Below are positions 59,867-64,000 of a DNA stretch of 64,000 nucleotides, one piece after another; position 1 is the stretch's first letter, and each line of letters starts with the position of its first letter. The position numbers and the translations under genes were made by a program. The stretch comes from Oscheius tipulae (Eukaryota > Nematoda > Chromadorea > Rhabditida > Rhabditidae), in the NCBI GenBank assembly GCA_037178975.1, contig JASJZH010000003.1:4030001-4094000 (forward strand), given 5' to 3'. A model generated the notes under the pieces. That model worked only from the letters and a program-made list of their open reading frames with translations. It made no database searches and was not told where the DNA came from.

Positions 59867-61158
59867 ATGAACTTCGCCACGAAAGAAATTAAAGCGGAGG
59901 ACTTCTTCGATGATGTAGAAGATGAAGCCGGACCACCTCACCTCGTAATAATTTTTGATATTCTATACTAGCTTTCATTGTAGAGTAGAGAAACATTCGA
60001 CAAGAATGAGGAAGAAGACAATTTTGTTGAGATGGAGGATGATGACGATGAAGTGGAATGTCCAATTCCAGTCTGCAAGCCTGGTACAGCAATCGCCCGT
60101 AGGGCGAAAAATTTCCAAGAAGAAGATCAGGTAACTAAATAGTTTTGATGTGCGTAAACATTGAAACTCAGAATATTGACTTAGACGAGGCTTATCCCAT
60201 TTCTGGAGCAAAGAACCGAAGACTGAAATTTGACTATGACCAAAGCAAGTACTCTGTTCAATACCGAGACTCGCAGTTCAAGAGCAACGTATGTCCCTTT
60301 TCTTTGATGTAACTCACCCTTGTTTTCAGGCTAAAAACAGTCATAAAGTGGCTATTGTAATAAAACACGATGAGAACATATGCCACGAATTCAGCTACAA
60401 TCGCACCGCCGCTGGAGATGGATCTAAATATTACACATGTCTAGGATGCAGGAAAGCCAAGATAGAAAGTTTGTTCTTTTCTTTATTATTAATATTTTTT
60501 CTAGCATACAAAGACGTTATTCGAACCATCCGAATAGACGATACATACGGACAAATCCTGAGCAAAGGAGATCCTTTTGGAGGGCATCATTATCAATGTC
60601 AACCGCTCGCTTGGACACCGGATGCAAGGTAGGTCTCTTCAACGCGTTGAAACGAATTAATTTTAGATCCTACGGCCATGTTCATCCTCAGCCAATGCAT
60701 ATGGATCTCGGCGAATATGCTCCATCTGAATATGTATACCTAGATGGCGATGGAATGGATGGCATTTGGGATCGTAATTTTCTTTTTTATCCTAGTAAAC
60801 TAAATTCCAGCCGCCTCCAACAGCCTCCTAAATATTGCGAGCATACCATTTTATGGTGAACAAGGCCCACCACAGATCAGCTCAATCAAAAAGGAAGTTG
60901 TGGAAACTATTAAAAAGCCTTCACGAGTCCAAGAGCGACCTGCCCAGTTCTCGTCCTTCTATCAACGTCAAATGAGAAAAGTGAACTAATCAAGTATTTG
61001 TAGAGCGTAGCAATATTTAGAAACGTCTATCGCAGTCTCATAAGCCCCGATGCCATATCTGCACACGAACACTACCTTCAACCGAATCGCTTATTATCCA
61101 TCTTCAACGTCATTTGGACAGGGCGGAATCGTCCGTGAAAACCAGAAGCTTCATCTAA
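59867..61158 (+). CDS. Zinc-finger protein with Cys/His N-terminal domain and C-terminal C2H2 finger
   Basis: Eight exons, about 338 residues. The N-terminus is acidic (MNFATKEIKAEDFFDDVED, VEMEDDDDEVEC). A domain with potential zinc ligands follows: HDENICHEFSYNRT, KYYTCLGCRKAKI and GGHHYQCQPL, similar in spirit to FLYWCH modules (aromatic, Y/W-C, then C/H) but not a clear member. After a Pro/Ser-rich linker (PSRVQERPAQFSSFYQRQ), a final exon encodes a standard C2H2 finger, CHICTRTLPSTESLIIHLQ plus RH. An unspliced reading would stop at 60987-60989; splicing at GTGAAC to a TTTAG acceptor continues to 61156-61158. I prefer splicing because it yields an intact finger. Probably a nuclear DNA-binding protein; the target is unknown. 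Confidence 0.62.
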
Positions 61159-61289
61159 GTTTTGTCATGGAGTGATCTGCGGGTTTATTCATGAAATGCC
61201 AAAGTTTTTCGATAAAGATAAAGATTGGGTTAGATAAAGTTTGACCCGTAAGTGTTAAAGTTCAATTGCATTATGTACAACCTGAGGGG

Positions 61290-61440
61290 CCAGGTCGAGT
61301 AGGCTTACGTCCTAAGCGGGACAGGCGCCAAACTCCAAGAACGCCTTATCTTTGTAGCAAGCTATTACCAATTTACCGACCTCTGTGAGAGGACCTTGGC
61401 CGAGCCGAACCGGGATTTGAACTTGGGACCCTTTAATTAA
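61290..61440 (-). repeat. Possible tRNA-derived (SINE-like) sequence
   Basis: Read on the minus strand this contains GTTCAAATCCCGG, resembling a pol III B box, and GGTAAATTGGTAAT, resembling an A box, plus a small hairpin GGTCCTCTCACAGAGGTC. The A and B boxes are in reversed order, so it is not a tRNA gene; it may be a SINE fragment or chance. Confidence 0.3.
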
Positions 61441-61584
61441 CGTTAAAAAAAAGCTTGCCAAAAGTTCAGATAAAATTTGCATTTGAAAAACAAAAATGAA
61501 CTTTTTTATCGAACAGAACGATGCACCCGATGAATTGGAAATGAGATAACTGTGAAGATGAAAGGGAGAGTATATGTTTGAGAA

Positions 61585-62496
61585 TTACATCTGACCAGGT
61601 GCTCCAGGGATGGCCAGTTGTCGTCCGTCACAAGCGACAATCTTTACTCTGAACAGAAATAAGGTGGCTGTTAAAAGATGTACATACTTGTCGACCACAT
61701 GATCCACAGAGCGATTGATGTCTCGGAACTCGACATTCTAAAAGATGGTTCAAGTCGCTCTCATTGTCAGGCGGAAAGTCGCGTTTTTCTGCCCCTCCTA
61801 ATACTTGACTGTCTCTTGATCGCCCAAAGACCTATAGCTACGCTTGGTTTCGACTAGGCTTTTAGTGATTGAGTCCACAATCTTACCCTTAGTAACTCAT
61901 CCCTAACGTTTCGTTTACCTAACTACGTGGCTCTCAAGAATTATTTAGACAAAAAGGTGATTGCGCGCCTGTGAAGTTTTTCGACTCGACATCGGATTCA
62001 ACGAGGCCGTTCTTCTCTAAATAAATCTTATCCGCATAGAAATAATGGAAAGTCTCTTGCTTGGGTGCGGTTTACTGTTTTTATTTGGTTTCTCCGCTAA
62101 CACGTTGTTTACTGTTTTTTTGCGGTTAAGATTGATGAAGAGGTAACGGAAACGCCGAGCTAAGGGAAACATTGGCGAGTTGAAAAAAATGCCCATAATA
62201 AGGTAATATAACTCGCTTCCAATATGAAGCTCCAAACATTGTCGCAGAATCGGTAGGTAACAAGCTTCTCAGCTTTGAATTGAACCTGAAAACTTTTTGC
62301 TCGAAAAATAAACTAAAAAAAGGAAAACCTTATTTTTGGAGCGAGTAGCCAAAGCTTTGTTGATGTTCTTGTCGAAACAGCCCAGAACTTTCAGAGCCAG
62401 TTGTTGAGTGATGAGTCCTTCCTGAATAAATTCATCAAGAGTCGTTTTCAGGGCAGTGCCCAGAGTTGTTTCGCGGTACATCATGTAGGCCGACAT
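61585..62496 (-). CDS. TFIIA gamma subunit, second paralog
   Basis: Exons read [76 protein letters not shown], then after a 450-nt intron [17 protein letters not shown] and [20 protein letters not shown]. All structural blocks of TFIIA-gamma are kept: the four-helix N-terminus and the beta-barrel strand VKIVACDG. It is clearly diverged from the copy 270 bp upstream and has a distinct tail (APGQM). TFIIA stabilises TBP on the TATA box. A specialised, perhaps germ-line, role is possible but unsupported. The start is taken as the ATG at 62496. Confidence 0.88.
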
Positions 62497-62764
62497 TTTC
62501 TGAAAATGCATCGTTTGAAAAAAGGTTCTTTCGAAGAAAGGTAGAACTCGATATAGAACGAGAACAAAAAGAAATGTTGTTGAGATTAGACTGTATTCAA
62601 TACATTTGAAAATAGAAATGTAAGAAGCAAAATATCTAAGGTAATCACAGCTGACAAGTGGAAAAGGCACAACGAGACTAGCCGTTTTTGACAGTGAACA
62701 GTAGCAAAATAGGCACAGGAAAAGGGATTGGAAGTGTACAGGTATGCCAAAAAATGATTAATAT

Positions 62765-63252
62765 TTAAGGATTGTTCTTAACTGATCCATCACAGGCGAC
62801 GATTTTGACACGTGGAACATTACCACCCTCAACAGCAACGGCATCTCGGAAATCGACTCGTTCCATCAAGAAGGTCCAAACATTGTCGCAATAGCGATAG
62901 GATCGGAGCTTATCGGCCTGAAGAAACATAGCTGGGTTAATTCGAAGAGAAGAGTAGACGATTATTATGGTTATCTGGAGCAGTGCTTCGTATTAGCCTC
63001 ATACATAAATTTGCGGAACGAAAGAAAAGTTGTACCTTGAAAGTGACTTTGTTTTTGGCCTTGAGTTGCAGATTTTTATTGAATGACTTGTCGAAAGCAG
63101 CCATCACTTTCAAGGCTAGTTCTCCTGTGATCAACTCTGAAATCAACAAAATTTCGGAAAAGAAAGAAGCCTACGATCGTTAACCATGTCATCGAGGGTA
63201 TTTTGAAGAGCCTGGCCCAGCGTCGTGTTCCTGTACAGATGGTATGTGGCCA
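62765..63252 (-). CDS. TFIIA gamma subunit (canonical copy)
   Basis: Three exons, about 111 residues: MATYHLYRNTTLGQALQNTL, DDMVNDQLITGELALKVMAA, FDKSFNKNLQLKAKNKVTFK, then ADKLRSYRYCDNVWTFLMER, VDFRDAVAVEGGNVPRVKIV and ACDGSVKNNP. YRNTTLGxALQ, ALKVMxxFDKS and RYCDNVWTF are diagnostic of TFIIA-gamma (GTF2A2, yeast TOA2). The length is normal. It partners with TFIIA-alpha/beta and TBP, whose gene is also in this window. This copy is the closer match to the usual family sequence and so probably does the general job. The paralog follows on the same strand. Confidence 0.95.
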
Positions 63253-64000
63253 TTCTCTTAAAAATTATGTTGAACCCTTCCAAAAAAAAATTATTTCTAC
63301 CGTCTAATGATAAACGCGGAACAATCCAAAAAGATTGAAGAGTTTTTATTTTGGACAGGGTTGTAAAACCCCGGGCCGAGATTTTTGGAAAACCCGGTCC
63401 AGAACTGTTAATTTCACGTACTCCAAATTAAGCAAAATAAAAGACGTGAATGAGTGTTTTAGTGTTGATTCAGCTTATTTTAGCCGAAATAAGTGAAGAA
63501 AAAGGCATTTACGCAAGTTGGACTCGATCCTGGGTTGTCTGATTCGAAGTGACGAACCTTACCAATACACCACGATAGTTGGCTACAACTTTAGAAGGCT
63601 GTAGCTCGCTTGGATAGTGGGATGGCATCTTTTGTTTCATATTCTTAATCTACTCGATAAGCTCTTCAAAATAACACCTAATATGATACTCAACCCTGAG
63701 TTTTTGCGGAATTTGTACCGGATGGAACAAATTTTGGGAAAAGGCCCGACCAGTTGCAACCCTAGTTTTGAATAACAATGACACGAAGAGTAGGAGCCTC
63801 TTATGGGAAAGTGCGAATCGAAATAGCTCAAAGGGTTGGAAACCAATGAAAGAAAGTTTGAACAAAAATATCAACACGTTGAAAGATTCATAACAATCTA
63901 TAGAAAACAAATAGTAGAGCAACAATCACATAACCACCGGAACAATGGTTGGCAACAACACGTAACAAGTAAAACCTAGAACATGGAAAGATCGAAAACG
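63253..64000. other. Right-end flank, no gene seen
   Basis: AT-rich. A tRNA-like stretch lies at about 63516-63590 (minus strand: TATTGGTAAGG, then GGATCGAGTCC), but stems do not pair well enough for a tRNA gene. Nothing else is supported. Confidence 0.45.

Noticed and set aside
61240-61445. tRNA gene candidate
   Set aside because: The B-box-like word precedes the A-box-like word, the wrong order for a tRNA. It is listed only as a possible SINE remnant.
62497-62670. Hydrophobic minus-strand extension upstream of the second TFIIA-gamma start ([20 protein letters not shown])
   Set aside because: It is AT-rich DNA in frame with the first exon, but TFIIA-gamma proteins start at the [21 protein letters not shown] methionine, and no signal or anchor is known in the family.
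63516-63590. tRNA-like stretch on the minus strand
   Set aside because: A- and B-box-like words are present, but acceptor and anticodon stems do not pair, so no tRNA gene is called.

Overview
The window reads as nuclear DNA from a small-genome nematode. I favour an enoplean (Trichuris/Trichinella-type, clade I) worm, but that placement is inference. Evidence: genes on both strands are split by many very short introns (mostly 35-45 nt) with pyrimidine-rich TTTCAG acceptors. Splice acceptors sit within a few bases of several start codons, as in trans-spliced worms. Gene content includes a LET-2-type alpha2(IV) collagen, a MAB-5-like Hox gene with long flanking DNA, a LOTUS/Tudor germ-granule protein and secreted Ly6-like and CPG4-like proteins. 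Gene models were built by hand by joining exons so that donor and acceptor phases agree and family motifs stay intact.

Layout. 1-15.7 kb: a small membrane protein (75-232), a SAM+PDZ scaffold (2.7-7.3 kb, +), the dynein-2 intermediate chain WDR60 (7.6-10.2 kb, -), a catalytically inactive carbonic-anhydrase-related protein (11.2-12.5 kb, +), cytochrome c oxidase 6A (-), a CK1/TTBK-like kinase (+) and a doubtful small gene. 15.6-21.2 kb is gene-poor. 21.2-24.5 kb holds the Hox gene, whose 2.5 kb intron carries copies of the 11-base Exd/PBX-posterior-Hox composite site. 25-31 kb: a CPEB2-4/Orb2-type translational regulator (-), a Myb/SANT-like nuclear protein (+) followed closely by OXLD1 (+), then SPT4 (-). 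31-35 kb (-) is the most unusual gene: an AT hook and C2H2 fingers fused to a MULE-transposase-derived region whose first catalytic aspartate appears lost. 35-41.4 kb: mitochondrial ribosomal protein mL40 (+), a minimal matrix metalloproteinase (+), AKAP10 (-), a coiled-coil protein (-) and TATA-binding protein (+). 42-46 kb: three small secreted, Cys-rich, mainly surface proteins (-). 46-49.7 kb has repeats only. 49.7-55.6 kb is the alpha2(IV) collagen. 56-63.3 kb: a LOTUS/Tudor protein (-), a zinc-finger protein (+) and two tandem TFIIA-gamma genes (-).

Themes. General transcription factors (TBP, two TFIIA-gamma, SPT4) recur. Basement-membrane biology is represented by collagen IV and an MMP. 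At least three introns whose reading frame is fixed by homology use GC-AG rather than GT-AG boundaries. Three different foldback (MITE-like) elements and a three-copy dispersed repeat lie in introns and intergenic DNA. No rRNA gene, CRISPR array or bacterial-type element was seen.
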